This document shows, piece by piece, positions 6,510 through 14,743 of a stretch of DNA of 17,080 bases. This DNA is from Bacteroidota bacterium (GTDB taxonomy: Bacteria > Bacteroidota > Bacteroidia > Bacteroidales > UBA932). Each line of letters starts with the position of its first letter. Position 1 is the first letter of the stretch. The notes below the pieces were generated by a model that was given only the letters and a program-made list of their open reading frames with translations, ran no database searches and was not told the origin of the DNA. The DNA lies in the NCBI GenBank assembly GCA_009778375.1, contig WRJW01000210.1:1-17080 (forward strand). The letters run 5' to 3'. The position numbers and the translations under genes are program-made.

Positions 6510-7502
6510 ATGGAAACCGTAAACATCAAAGAGTTGAACGACCGCATCCGCTTAGAGAGCGCTTTTGTGGACATTATTACCATGGAAATGAACAAGGTGA
6601 TTGTAGGGCAAAAGCAATTGGTAGAAAATTTGTTAATCGGACTTTTAGCCAACGGACATATTCTTTTGGAGGGGGTGCCCGGATTAGCCAAAACATTAGC
6701 CATCAATACACTTGCTTCTGTGGTAGATGCCAAATTCAGTCGGATTCAGTTTACACCCGACCTCTTGCCCGCCGACCTGATCGGAACGCAGATTTACAGC
6801 CAAAAAACGGAGGAGTTTTTGGTAAAAAAGGGACCGATTTTTGCGAATTTTGTCTTGGCCGACGAAATCAACCGTTCTCCCGCCAAGGTTCAAAGCGCCT
6901 TGTTGGAGGCGATGCAGGAGCGTCAGGTCACCATTGGCCCCAACAGTTATAAACTTCCGGAGCCTTTTTTGGTCCTTGCTACCCAAAACCCCATTGAGCA
7001 GGAGGGTACTTATCCACTTCCCGAAGCACAGGTCGACCGTTTTATGCTTAAAGTGGTGGTGACCTACCCCAAAAAGGAGGAGGAAAAATTGATCATCCGC
7101 ATGAACAATTCGGGGGTCTTTCCCACCGCCTCCTGCGTCCTCAAACCCGAGGATATTGTCAAGGCGCGCGAAGTGGTGCGCGAGGTCTATATGGACGAAA
7201 AGATTGAGCGGTATATTGTGGATATTGTTTACGCCACACGTACCCCCGGCGAGTACAAACTCGATAAATTGGTCGATTTGATTGCCTACGGATCCTCTCC
7301 CCGTGCCAGTATCTCGTTGGCTTTGGCCTCCAAAGCCTACGCCTTTATCAAACGGCGTGGTTATGTGATTCCCGAAGATGTACGTGCCGTATGTTACGAG
7401 GTATTGCGCCACCGGATCGGATTGACCTACGAGGCGGAGGCCGAGAATATTACCTCCGAAGAAATTGTAACCGAAATTATTAACGCCGTGGAAGTTCCGT
7501 AG
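6510..7502 (+). CDS. MoxR family AAA+ ATPase
   Basis: This 330-residue cytoplasmic ATPase has a Walker A motif GVPGLAKT (55-62, Lys61), a Walker B motif FVLADEINR (114-122, Asp118-Glu119), the sensor segment ATQNP (157-161) and the arginine-finger motif EAQVDRF (172-178). MoxR proteins act as chaperones that mature or activate von Willebrand-domain partners, and such partners follow directly in this operon. The frame is open back to a TTG at 6462, but that codon sits inside the promoter element. The ATG at 6510 (METVNIKELN) gives the family's normal N-terminus and length. It is the first gene of the Bat operon and is separated from the DUF58 gene by one base. Confidence 0.96.
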   Translation: METVNIKELNDRIRLESAFVDIITMEMNKVIVGQKQLVENLLIGLLANGHILLEGVPGLAKTLAINTLASVVDAKFSRIQFTPDLLPADLIGTQIYSQKTEEFLVKKGPIFANFVLADEINRSPAKVQSALLEAMQERQVTIGPNSYKLPEPFLVLATQNPIEQEGTYPLPEAQVDRFMLKVVVTYPKKEEEKLIIRMNNSGVFPTASCVLKPEDIVKAREVVREVYMDEKIERYIVDIVYATRTPGEYKLDKLVDLIAYGSSPRASISLALASKAYAFIKRRGYVIPEDVRAVCYEVLRHRIGLTYEAEAENITSEEIVTEIINAVEVP

Positions 7503-7503
7503 T

Positions 7504-8385
7504 ATGTCCAACGAGCTTTTAAAAAATGTCCGCAAGATAGAGATTAAAACCAGAGGGCTGTCGCACCAGATTTTTGCCGGAGAGTATCACTCAGCCTTTA
7601 AAGGGAAAGGGATGGCTTTTAGCGAGGTGCGCGAGTACCAGTACGGCGACGACGTCCGATCTATGGACTGGAACGTAACCGCCCGACTAAATGCTCCTTT
7701 TATAAAGGTATTTGAAGAGGAGCGGGAATTGACCGTTATGTTGATGGTAGACGTAAGCGGATCGCGCCTCTTTGGAACTACCCACAAATTTAAAAAAGAG
7801 TTAGTGGCCGAAATCGGGGCGGTGCTCTCTTTTTCTGCCTCCATCAACAACGACAAGGTAGGGGCTTTATTTTTTAGCAATAAAGTAGAACTGTTTATTC
7901 CTCCCAAAAAAGGAAGGTCTCATTTACTGCGTATTATACGGGAGTTATTGGAATTTGAGCCCAAAAATAAAGGCACCGACATTGCAGAGGCGTTGCGCTA
8001 CCTGACTAATGCCCTCAAACGGAGAAGTACCGTTTTTTTGCTTTCCGACCTCCTGGACCTTGATGAGGCGCAAAAACCGCGCTTTGAAGAGGCCCTTAAG
8101 ATTGCCGCCAACAAACACGATTTGGCGGTAGTTCGCGTCTATGACCCCCGCGAAGAGGAGCTGCCCGACATCGGCCTGTTGCGGGTAGCTGACGCCGAGA
8201 CCGATGCCGAAACGTGGATTGATACCTCGTCGCGGCGGTTGCGTCGCCACTACCGTGCGTGGAACCGCGAAGCGGAGGAGTCGGTCAAACAACTCTTGCT
8301 GAGGTACCGCATTGACAACGTAAGCATTGGCACCCATCAAGATTATGTACAGGAACTTATTCGACTATTTAAGAGGAGGGCCTGA
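7504..8385 (+). CDS. DUF58 domain-containing protein (vWA-like)
   Basis: The protein has 293 residues and no membrane segment or signal peptide. The DUF58 signature is plain: FSEVREYQYGDDVRSMDWNV (39-58) followed by ARLNAPFIKVFEEERE (60-75). The vWA-like part carries a metal-site motif D83-V-S85-G-S87 (MVDVSGS) and a later LLSDLLDLD segment. DUF58 proteins are regularly encoded directly after MoxR ATPases and are presumed client or adaptor proteins; their molecular role is not settled. It starts one base after moxR and ends one base before the next gene, consistent with translational coupling. Confidence 0.95.
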   Translation: MSNELLKNVRKIEIKTRGLSHQIFAGEYHSAFKGKGMAFSEVREYQYGDDVRSMDWNVTARLNAPFIKVFEEERELTVMLMVDVSGSRLFGTTHKFKKELVAEIGAVLSFSASINNDKVGALFFSNKVELFIPPKKGRSHLLRIIRELLEFEPKNKGTDIAEALRYLTNALKRRSTVFLLSDLLDLDEAQKPRFEEALKIAANKHDLAVVRVYDPREEELPDIGLLRVADAETDAETWIDTSSRRLRRHYRAWNREAEESVKQLLLRYRIDNVSIGTHQDYVQELIRLFKRRA

Positions 8386-8386
8386 T

Positions 8387-9391
8387 ATGAAGCGCGCGTT
8401 TTTTTATACCCTGACGTTGCTAATTATGTGCGTCTGTTCCAAAGAAGTGGTGGCGCAGCAGTTTGTGGTCGTTCCCGATTCGAGTCGCTTTTTGCCCTCC
8501 GAATTGATCAAAGATAAAGATACATTATTGATTGGTGATCAGGCTCTGTGGCGTATGTCGGTGAAGGCCCCTGCCGGAAGCGCCGCCCAGTTTGCCGTGG
8601 AACTCTCCAAAGAGTTGGTGCCGGGCGTTGAGTTGCTGGAGGCCAAAATCGATACCATCAAGGGACGACGGAGTCGCGAATGGATTTTTCAGAGCGACCT
8701 CCGCATCACCTCCTTTGACAGCGGCTCGTACCTCTTGCCCCCCATGCCCCTCTATCTGCTCCGCCCCTCCGGCGCCATAGATACTCTTTGGTTTGCCGGA
8801 CCTGCCTTAGAAGTAACCACCATTCCCATAGATACTACTACCTATCAGCCTTTTGACATCAAGGCCCAAATGACCTACCCGGTAACGGTCAAAGAGGTAT
8901 TGCCCTGGGGCGGAGTGCTGCTGCTGTTGTTGCTGCTGGCTTATGCCCTCTACCGCTGGATACGCTACCGCAAAGAGCAGCGCCCCCTGTTTGGGAAGCC
9001 AAAGCCCAAAGAGCCGGCGTATTTAGTGGCATTTAGGCAATTAGAAGAGATTAAAGCCCAAAAACTGTGGCAAAACGGCAAAGTCAAACTCTTTTATACC
9101 GCGGTAACCGACGTCCTCCGAATCTATGTAGCAGCGCGTTGGGGCATACAAGCCATGGAGCAAACCAGTACGGAACTGCTGGAGTCGTTGAAACAAGAGG
9201 CATTGGATAAGCCTTTATTGACAGCATTGAGCGCGATGCTCGAAACGGCCGATTTGGTCAAATTTGCTAAATATCAGGCAGGGGCTGCAGAAAATGAAGA
9301 GGCGATTCCCGTTGTGGTACATTTTGTACAGGCCACTATGTTGGTTCAAGAAGAAGCGCCTGAAGTCAAAGAGAAAGAGGAGGACGCCTGA
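8387..9391 (+). CDS. DUF4381-like membrane protein of the Bat operon
   Basis: The 334-residue protein has a signal peptide (1-23, ending EVVAQ), a periplasmic beta-rich domain (about 24-170), one membrane helix (about 173-191, mostly Leu) and a cytoplasmic region with a basic start (RYRKEQRP). The segment KVKLFYTAVTDVLRIYVAARWGI (232-254) followed by EQTSTELL resembles the cytoplasmic part of DUF4381 and BatD proteins. Proteins of this layout sit between the DUF58 and BatA genes in many Bacteroidetes. The open frame extends 20 codons upstream into the DUF58 gene, but the ATG at 8387 gives the signal peptide and is preferred. The stop overlaps the batA start (TGATG). No enzymatic motif is visible. 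It may be a paralogous partner of BatD. Confidence 0.82.
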   Translation: MKRAFFYTLTLLIMCVCSKEVVAQQFVVVPDSSRFLPSELIKDKDTLLIGDQALWRMSVKAPAGSAAQFAVELSKELVPGVELLEAKIDTIKGRRSREWIFQSDLRITSFDSGSYLLPPMPLYLLRPSGAIDTLWFAGPALEVTTIPIDTTTYQPFDIKAQMTYPVTVKEVLPWGGVLLLLLLLAYALYRWIRYRKEQRPLFGKPKPKEPAYLVAFRQLEEIKAQKLWQNGKVKLFYTAVTDVLRIYVAARWGIQAMEQTSTELLESLKQEALDKPLLTALSAMLETADLVKFAKYQAGAAENEEAIPVVVHFVQATMLVQEEAPEVKEKEEDA

Positions 9392-10377
9392 TGTTTTTCG
9401 AATATCCCAAGATATTGTATTTATTACTGTTGCTTGTTCCTGTACTGAGCCTTTACCTTTGGAGGGCCCTACACGGAGACGGACCGTCGCTGCGCATTCC
9501 CGCATTGGCCCCTTTGCGTCGCGCCGGCGGTAAATGGAGAACTTGGTTCAGACATATCCCTTTTATATGCAGATTAATAGCCATATCGGCCCTTATTGTT
9601 GCCATGGCTCGGCCCCGTTCTTCTTCTGCTTTTGAGCGTACAGATACAGAAGGGATTGATATAATTCTGGCCATGGACATTTCCGGCAGCATGCTGGCTA
9701 AGGATTTTACTCCTGACCGGATTGGCGCCTCTAAAGATATTGCCATTCAATTTATTGCCGGCCGCCCATCGGATCGGATGGGTATTGTGGTCTTTGCGGG
9801 AGAGAGTTATACCCAATGTCCCCTGACCACCGACCGGGCCACCCTCATCAACATGATGAAAGATATTCAGCCCGGCCTTATCGAGGATGGTACGGCCATA
9901 GGCAATGGATTGGCCACGGCAGTGGCGCGCCTCAAAGAGAGCGATGCCAAGAGCAAGGTGGTTATTTTGCTTACCGACGGAGTCAACAATCGGGGCGAAA
10001 TTGCTCCCCTTACGGCGGCAGAAATTGCCAAAACCCTTGGTGTCAGGGTATACACCATTGGAGTAGGGGCTATGGGCACGGCACCCTATCCGGTATCTAC
10101 GCCATACGGCGTTGTCCTTCAGCAGATGCAGGTAGAGATCGACGAAGATTTGCTCCGTCAGATTTCTCAGATTACCGATGGGGCCTATTTCAGGGCTACC
10201 GACAACACCAAGTTGATGGAAATATATGGAGAGATCAATAAAATGGAAAAAACCAAAACTTTAGTCGATTCTTTTCCCGTTTACAAGGAGTTGTTCATGC
10301 AATTTGCCCTGATTTGCCTTTTGGCCCTTGCGCTGGAGTTGCTGTTGCGCTTAGTGGTATTAAGAACCCTCCCTTAA
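9391..10377 (+). CDS. batA: BatA, vWA domain membrane protein
   Basis: This 328-residue protein has two N-terminal membrane helices (about 7-25 and 56-74) forming the BatA-type N-terminal domain. A von Willebrand factor A domain follows (about 88-285), with a final helix near 301-323. The metal-ion-dependent adhesion site is complete: D96-x-S98-x-S100 (DISGS), Thr168 (DGTAIG) and Asp196 (LTDG). Bat proteins were named for aerotolerance in Bacteroides fragilis, but how they act is not established. The vWA domain is probably on the cytoplasmic side, available to MoxR. The start codon shares one base with the upstream stop, indicating coupled translation. Confidence 0.94.
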   Translation: MFFEYPKILYLLLLLVPVLSLYLWRALHGDGPSLRIPALAPLRRAGGKWRTWFRHIPFICRLIAISALIVAMARPRSSSAFERTDTEGIDIILAMDISGSMLAKDFTPDRIGASKDIAIQFIAGRPSDRMGIVVFAGESYTQCPLTTDRATLINMMKDIQPGLIEDGTAIGNGLATAVARLKESDAKSKVVILLTDGVNNRGEIAPLTAAEIAKTLGVRVYTIGVGAMGTAPYPVSTPYGVVLQQMQVEIDEDLLRQISQITDGAYFRATDNTKLMEIYGEINKMEKTKTLVDSFPVYKELFMQFALICLLALALELLLRLVVLRTLP

Positions 10378-10386
10378 TCAATTTTG

Positions 10387-11421
10387 ATGGTACATTTAGC
10401 ACAAATAGAATATTTACTGATAATTGCCCTTATTCCCCTCCTCTTTTTGCTTCAGGGGGTGATGTTATACCGCAAGCGAAAGGCGTTAAAGCGTTTTGGC
10501 GATCCCGCATTAGTCGGTAGGCTGACTCCCCGCGTATCTACACGACGGGCCTGGGTTAAATTGATCCTTTATGCCATAGCCCTCTTCTTTTTTGCCGTAG
10601 GATTGGCCCGCCCCCAGATCGGAGTCAGGGTCAAAGAGGTAGAGCGGAGGGGCGTCGAGATAATGATTGCCTTGGACGTTTCCAATTCGATGCTGGCTCA
10701 GGATTACAGCCCCAACCGATTGGAACGCGCCAAAATGGCCATCTCCCGTTTGGTCGACAAGTTGCAGCAAGACCGGATAGGACTGATTGTTTTTGCCGGT
10801 GACGCCTTTGTGCAATTGCCCATTACCACCGATTATGTGTCGGCCAAGATTTTTTTAAGTTCGATTTCTACCGCCTCAGTGGCGCGACAGGGGACCAATA
10901 TAGGAGCATCGATTACCACCGGATTGCGGAGTTTTAGCGGTGTGGCCGAAAACAGCAGGGCGCTTATTTTAATTACAGACGGAGAGGATCACGAAGAAGA
11001 GGCCTTGGAAGCGGCAAAAATGGCCTCAGCATCGGGAGTGCGCATCTTTTGCATAGGCATCGGATCGGACCAGGGCAAACCCATTCCACTCTCCAACGGC
11101 GATTTGTTAAAGGATGAGCAGGGAAATATTGTTGTCACCAAGTTGGACGAAGGTACGCTTATTGAGATTGCGCGTATAGGGAACGGTACCTATATGCGGG
11201 CGGGAAACAGCGAATTCGGGCTGGATGCGATTGTGGACGGGATTCACGAATTGGACAGGCAAACATTCAGCTCAGAGGTTTTTGAAGATTTTGACGAACA
11301 ATATATGTACTTTTTTGGCATCGCCCTCTTTTTTCTCTTGCTCGAGTTTTTGGTACACAACCGAAAAGGACGCAGAATAAAGAGCTTTGATGTTTTGGGA
11401 TCAAAAAATAAGGAGGAATAA
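10387..11421 (+). CDS. batB: BatB, vWA domain membrane protein
   Basis: The 344-residue protein is a paralogue of BatA, with two N-terminal helices (about 8-27 and 55-74), a vWA domain (about 90-290) and a C-terminal helix (about 308-327). The metal site is D97-V-S99-N-S101, Thr170 (GTNIG) and Asp198 (ITDGED). The DxSxS motif has Asn in place of Gly in the middle, which still fits the DxSxS rule. A TTG at 10384 precedes the frame directly, but the ATG at 10387 (MVHLAQIEYL) is the better start. The gap to batA is nine bases. Together with BatA it may form a heteromeric membrane vWA pair served by the MoxR ATPase; that pairing is inference from family and context. Confidence 0.94.
   Translation: MVHLAQIEYLLIIALIPLLFLLQGVMLYRKRKALKRFGDPALVGRLTPRVSTRRAWVKLILYAIALFFFAVGLARPQIGVRVKEVERRGVEIMIALDVSNSMLAQDYSPNRLERAKMAISRLVDKLQQDRIGLIVFAGDAFVQLPITTDYVSAKIFLSSISTASVARQGTNIGASITTGLRSFSGVAENSRALILITDGEDHEEEALEAAKMASASGVRIFCIGIGSDQGKPIPLSNGDLLKDEQGNIVVTKLDEGTLIEIARIGNGTYMRAGNSEFGLDAIVDGIHELDRQTFSSEVFEDFDEQYMYFFGIALFFLLLEFLVHNRKGRRIKSFDVLGSKNKEE
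11410..11416 (+). promoter_or_regulatory. Perfect Shine-Dalgarno (AAGGAGG) for batC
   Basis: AAGGAGG lies eight bases before the batC ATG, inside the last codons of batB. Most genes in this window lack a recognisable ribosome-binding site, as is common in Bacteroidota, so this strong one is notable. A related AAGGAG precedes the FtsK gene at 16709-16714. Confidence 0.5.
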
Positions 11422-11424
11422 GCG

Positions 11425-12105
11425 ATGAGGTATTCTATCACCATTACCCTTTTGGTATTATCGGTCAACGTGCTGATGGCCCAACCCGACAGGGCCGAAG
11501 TGCGGAGGGGAAATCAGGCTTTTGGCCGAGGAAAGTTTGCTTCCGCCGAATTGGAGTATCGTCGTGCCTTAGAAAAAGATTCGACCTCTTTTACGGCCCA
11601 CTATAACCTTAGTAACGCCAAGTACAAACAGGATCAGTACGAACAGGCCGAAAACGAACTCAAATCAAGGATCGATTCGCTCTCTACGCCCCTGCAACGG
11701 GCCAACGCTTTTCACAATCTGGGCAATACCCAATTGATGCAAAAGAAATATGCCGAGAGCATAGACTCCTATAAACACTCTTTGCGGTTGCGTCCTAACG
11801 ATATGGAGACCAAGTCTAATTTGGCATACGCCCAAAAGATGCTTCAAAACCAGGAGGATCAGGATCAAAATCAGGGAGAAGCTCAGCAGGATCAGGATGA
11901 TCAGGAGCAAAACCAAGAGCAAAATCAGGGACAGCAAGACCAAAATCAGGATCAAAAAGAGCAGGAAGCCCCTCCCAAAATTACACCCCAATCGGCTTTG
12001 CAAATGTTAGAAGCGATGCAGCAAAAAGAGAAAGAAACACAGGAAAAAGTAAATAAAGAAAAAGCCAAAGCCCAACAGCAGCAGAGAACGGGTAAGAATT
12101 GGTAA
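11425..12105 (+). CDS. batC: BatC, TPR protein
   Basis: The 226-residue protein has an N-terminal signal peptide (1-19, ending NVLMA) and TPR repeats (about 22-135; for example NQAFGRGKFASAELEYRRAL and AFHNLGNTQLMQKKYAES). A strongly low-complexity Gln/Asp/Asn/Glu tract follows (141-180). The C-terminal segment 187-226 (SALQMLEAMQQKEKETQEKV..., ending KNW) matches the conserved BatC tail as I know it, so the gene appears intact. TPRs suggest a periplasmic scaffolding role with BatD and BatE. It lies three bases after batB and eleven before batD. Confidence 0.88.
   Translation: MRYSITITLLVLSVNVLMAQPDRAEVRRGNQAFGRGKFASAELEYRRALEKDSTSFTAHYNLSNAKYKQDQYEQAENELKSRIDSLSTPLQRANAFHNLGNTQLMQKKYAESIDSYKHSLRLRPNDMETKSNLAYAQKMLQNQEDQDQNQGEAQQDQDDQEQNQEQNQGQQDQNQDQKEQEAPPKITPQSALQMLEAMQQKEKETQEKVNKEKAKAQQQQRTGKNW
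11845..11964 (+). repeat. Low-complexity Gln/Asp/Asn/Glu-coding tract within batC
   Basis: The stretch is built from irregular repeats of short words such as GGATCAG, GATCAAAATCAG and GAGCAAAA. It encodes about 40 residues that are almost entirely Gln, Asp, Asn and Glu, with a few Gly and Ala. Such tracts vary in length through replication slippage and usually form flexible linkers. Confidence 0.8.
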
Positions 12106-12116
12106 ACTAAGAGGAT

Positions 12117-13919
12117 ATGAGAAAAATCATTGTTTGTGCAATCTTGTTATTAGGGGTCTCGGGCACTCAGGCCCAAACCGCCTTGACAGTGGACGCGCCT
12201 CGGGTGGTACAATTGGGTACCCCTTTTCGGTTGGTATTTTCGGTCAATGCCGCTGCCACAAACTTTACGCCTCCTCCCTTGGATGCCTTTTCCGTATTGG
12301 CAGGCCCCACCTCCTCTACCTCTCAAGGACAAAGCAATGTTAACGGTCAACGGACGTCGTGGTTCTCCACAGGTTATACATACGTAGTGGAGGCCATGCA
12401 GGAGGGAAAGATCACCATTGGCAGCGGATCGGTAGTGGTAGAGGGGAAGACCATACAAAGTGATCCCGTTACCATTGAGGTAATTAAAGGCGAAGCCGCG
12501 CCTCAGGAGCGTGATCCCGGTATCCCGTCAGGCGCTACCGGAGAGATCTCCGCTCAGGATCTCTACTTGCGTCTTGAGTTGAATAAGATAGATGTAGTTA
12601 AGGGAGAGCCGATTACGGCTACTTTAAGGCTCTATGCCAGGGTGCCTGTAGAGGGTTTTAGCGACGTGCGTTTCCCGACTTTTACCGGTTTTTGGAGTCA
12701 GGAGACCGAAACCCCTTCTACCGTTAATTTTACGGAGGAAAATATAGGCGGAAAAATTTACCGTGTTGCCCTGCTGCGTCGGTATGTATTGCTGCCTCAA
12801 CAAACAGGAGCGATTAAGATAGATCCTTCGGAATTGGTCTGTATGGTTCAGGTGCGCCGCAGCAACCAGAATCGGAGTATGTTCGATATGTTCTTTGACG
12901 ATTATCAAACGGTACGCAAGCGCGTTGCTACTCCGGTGCAAACGGTCAACGTTCAGCCCCTGCCTGCCGGTGCTCCGGCCTCTTTTACAGGAGCAGTAGG
13001 CTCCTATTCCTTATCGGTCTCGGCAGACAAAGATACCCTTAATGCCCACGACGCTGTCTCGATAGCGGTGCGTATTTCGGGAGAGGGAAATGTAAATTTG
13101 ATTGAGGCGCCCAAGGTGGCTTTTCCGGTCGATTTTGAGGTTTATGACACCCGTACCACCGACAATTCAAAGAGTCGAGGAAATACCATCTCAGGAACCA
13201 AACAGTTTGAATATCCGGTTATTCCACGAAGCGCCGGTACCTTTATCTTAGATCCTGTGGAATTTTCTTATTGGGACGTGGCCAAAAAAAGTTACGTGAC
13301 CCTTAAATCCAACCCCCTTACCCTCAGGGTGGGAAAGGGAAGCGGAAACTCTTCTATCGTAGGATACGACCCGGGTGTGGGTCAAGTGGCGGTACGGACG
13401 TTAGGGCAGGATATCCGCTATATCCGCACGGCCCTGCCGGCCTTGGTTCCTTTGGGGCGCCTCTTTATGGGATCGCCTTTGTTTTGGGCCTTGGCAGCCA
13501 TAGTAGTGGCGGGTTTCTTTGCAGCTTACCAGTGGCTCTTGAGGCAGCGGGCGCGGAATAGGGATTTGGTGTCGGTAAAAAGCAGAAAAGCCAATAAACA
13601 GGCTAAGATCAGGCTCAAAAGAGGTGGTGAACTCCTTAAATCCGGTGATCATATTCGTTTTTACGAAGAGGTTCATCGCGCCTTATGGGGCTACGTGGGA
13701 GACAAATTGGGGCTCCCCCCGGCAGATCACGCCAAGGAACCGGTATGCATTTTACTAAGAGAACGAAAAGCATCCGAAGAGTCGGTATCTGCCTTTTTAG
13801 ACCTGATAGAATCGTGCGAATATGCCCGTTACGCCCCCGCCCCCGAAGCGGGAGCTATGGATAAAATTTACGATCGGGCTTTGACCTTGATCAGCAATCT
13901 GGAACAAACCATAAAATAG
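12117..13919 (+). CDS. batD: BatD, large membrane-anchored ectodomain protein
   Basis: The 600-residue protein has a signal peptide (1-19, ending GTQAQ) and a long periplasmic part (20 to about 445) of several beta-sandwich-like domains, including the BatD motif NGQRTSWFSTGYTYVVEA (about 76-93). One membrane helix lies near 451-472. A basic cytoplasmic region follows (about 475-600) with HRALWGYVGDKLGLP and FLDLIESCEYARYAP, typical of the BatD C-terminus. Length and layout fit the BatD family (oxygen tolerance, PF13584 type). It probably links periplasmic TPR proteins to the membrane vWA proteins; that is inference from layout. An AAGAGGAT sequence a few bases upstream may help initiation. 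Confidence 0.92.
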   Translation: MRKIIVCAILLLGVSGTQAQTALTVDAPRVVQLGTPFRLVFSVNAAATNFTPPPLDAFSVLAGPTSSTSQGQSNVNGQRTSWFSTGYTYVVEAMQEGKITIGSGSVVVEGKTIQSDPVTIEVIKGEAAPQERDPGIPSGATGEISAQDLYLRLELNKIDVVKGEPITATLRLYARVPVEGFSDVRFPTFTGFWSQETETPSTVNFTEENIGGKIYRVALLRRYVLLPQQTGAIKIDPSELVCMVQVRRSNQNRSMFDMFFDDYQTVRKRVATPVQTVNVQPLPAGAPASFTGAVGSYSLSVSADKDTLNAHDAVSIAVRISGEGNVNLIEAPKVAFPVDFEVYDTRTTDNSKSRGNTISGTKQFEYPVIPRSAGTFILDPVEFSYWDVAKKSYVTLKSNPLTLRVGKGSGNSSIVGYDPGVGQVAVRTLGQDIRYIRTALPALVPLGRLFMGSPLFWALAAIVVAGFFAAYQWLLRQRARNRDLVSVKSRKANKQAKIRLKRGGELLKSGDHIRFYEEVHRALWGYVGDKLGLPPADHAKEPVCILLRERKASEESVSAFLDLIESCEYARYAPAPEAGAMDKIYDRALTLISNLEQTIK

Positions 13920-13926
13920 CAGTGGT

Positions 13927-14688
13927 ATGAGCAAAAGAAAGATTCTTTTATTGTGTGTCGCAGGGAGCATCACCCTCTCTTTATTTGCCCAACCGGTAGA
14001 TTCTTTATGGGCCAGGGCAAACAGCGCCTATATGCAGGCTGATTTTCAAGAAGCCTGCGATGTGTATACGGCAATTTATAATCAAGGCTTTGGATCGGCA
14101 CCCCTCTACTATAATCTGGGTAACTGCGCTTTTAAATTGGCGCAATACGCCAAGGCTGTGCTTTGGTACGAAAGGGCCAAATTGTTGGAACCTCAAAACC
14201 CCGATATCCTTTACAACCTTGATTTGGTCAACCGTTTTTGCTTAGATAAGATCGAAAACCCACCCGAATTTTTCCTCCATACCTGGATTAAAGAGGTGCG
14301 GGATAGTTTTTCGCCCAACCAATGGGCTTGGGGTTCCCTGTTACTCCTGAGCGGGTCGGCCCTCTTGTTGCTTCTCTTTTTCTTTGGGCGGAGTCGAGGA
14401 GGACGTCGTCTCGCTTTTTACCTCTCCTTGCTTGCATTTCTCTTATGTATTTGTGCCTTTTCGTTGGGATGGAGTCAAAAAAGAGTACAGAACCGGCATG
14501 ATTATGCCGTGGTAATGACGTCGGTAGCCTACATCAAGAGCGCTCCTGATCAACAAGGTAAAGACCTCTTTATCATTCACGAAGGCGCCAAGATGCGCAT
14601 TTTGGATCAGGTAGGCGGATGGGCGCGTATTGAATTGGCCGACAGGCGGCAAGGGTGGATGGAGTTGCAGCAGGCAGAACGGATCTAA
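13927..14688 (+). CDS. batE: BatE, TPR and SH3 domain protein
   Basis: The 253-residue protein has a signal peptide (1-21, ending SLFAQ), a TPR region (about 25-100, including APLYYNLGNCAFKLAQYAKAV), two membrane helices (about 136-154 and 163-181) and a C-terminal bacterial SH3 domain (about 193-249; VAYIKSAPDQQG, then VGGWARIEL and RQGWM). This combination is typical of BatE. The SH3 domain would lie on the periplasmic side, suggesting contact with peptidoglycan or an envelope protein. It is the last gene of the operon and starts seven bases after batD. The next gene has its own promoter 31 bases after this stop. No hairpin terminator is visible. Confidence 0.9.
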   Translation: MSKRKILLLCVAGSITLSLFAQPVDSLWARANSAYMQADFQEACDVYTAIYNQGFGSAPLYYNLGNCAFKLAQYAKAVLWYERAKLLEPQNPDILYNLDLVNRFCLDKIENPPEFFLHTWIKEVRDSFSPNQWAWGSLLLLSGSALLLLLFFFGRSRGGRRLAFYLSLLAFLLCICAFSLGWSQKRVQNRHDYAVVMTSVAYIKSAPDQQGKDLFIIHEGAKMRILDQVGGWARIELADRRQGWMELQQAERI

Positions 14689-14718
14689 TCCTCTTCTGCG
14701 CTCTTTCGAAAAAAATGC

Positions 14719-14726
14719 TACCTTTG
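14719..14726 (+). promoter_or_regulatory. Bacteroidetes -7 element (TACCTTTG) for DUF4290-murA
   Basis: TACCTTTG matches TAnnTTTG exactly and is followed by GCACTTTATTTAATATCC before the ATG at 14744, implying a start near 14732 and a short leader. A TTCTG at 14694-14698, 20 bases upstream, is a weak -33 candidate. Confidence 0.55.
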
Positions 14727-14743
14727 CACTTTATTTAATATCC

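Noticed and set aside
6696..7535. Long minus-strand reading frame opposite moxR
   Set aside because: It mirrors the MoxR coding frame and its composition (Gly/Phe/Asp-rich) is that of a reverse-complement artefact.
14630..14743. 38-residue upstream extension of DUF4290 overlapping batE
   Set aside because: A perfect promoter element at 14719 lies between, and the family N-terminus begins at the ATG at 14744.
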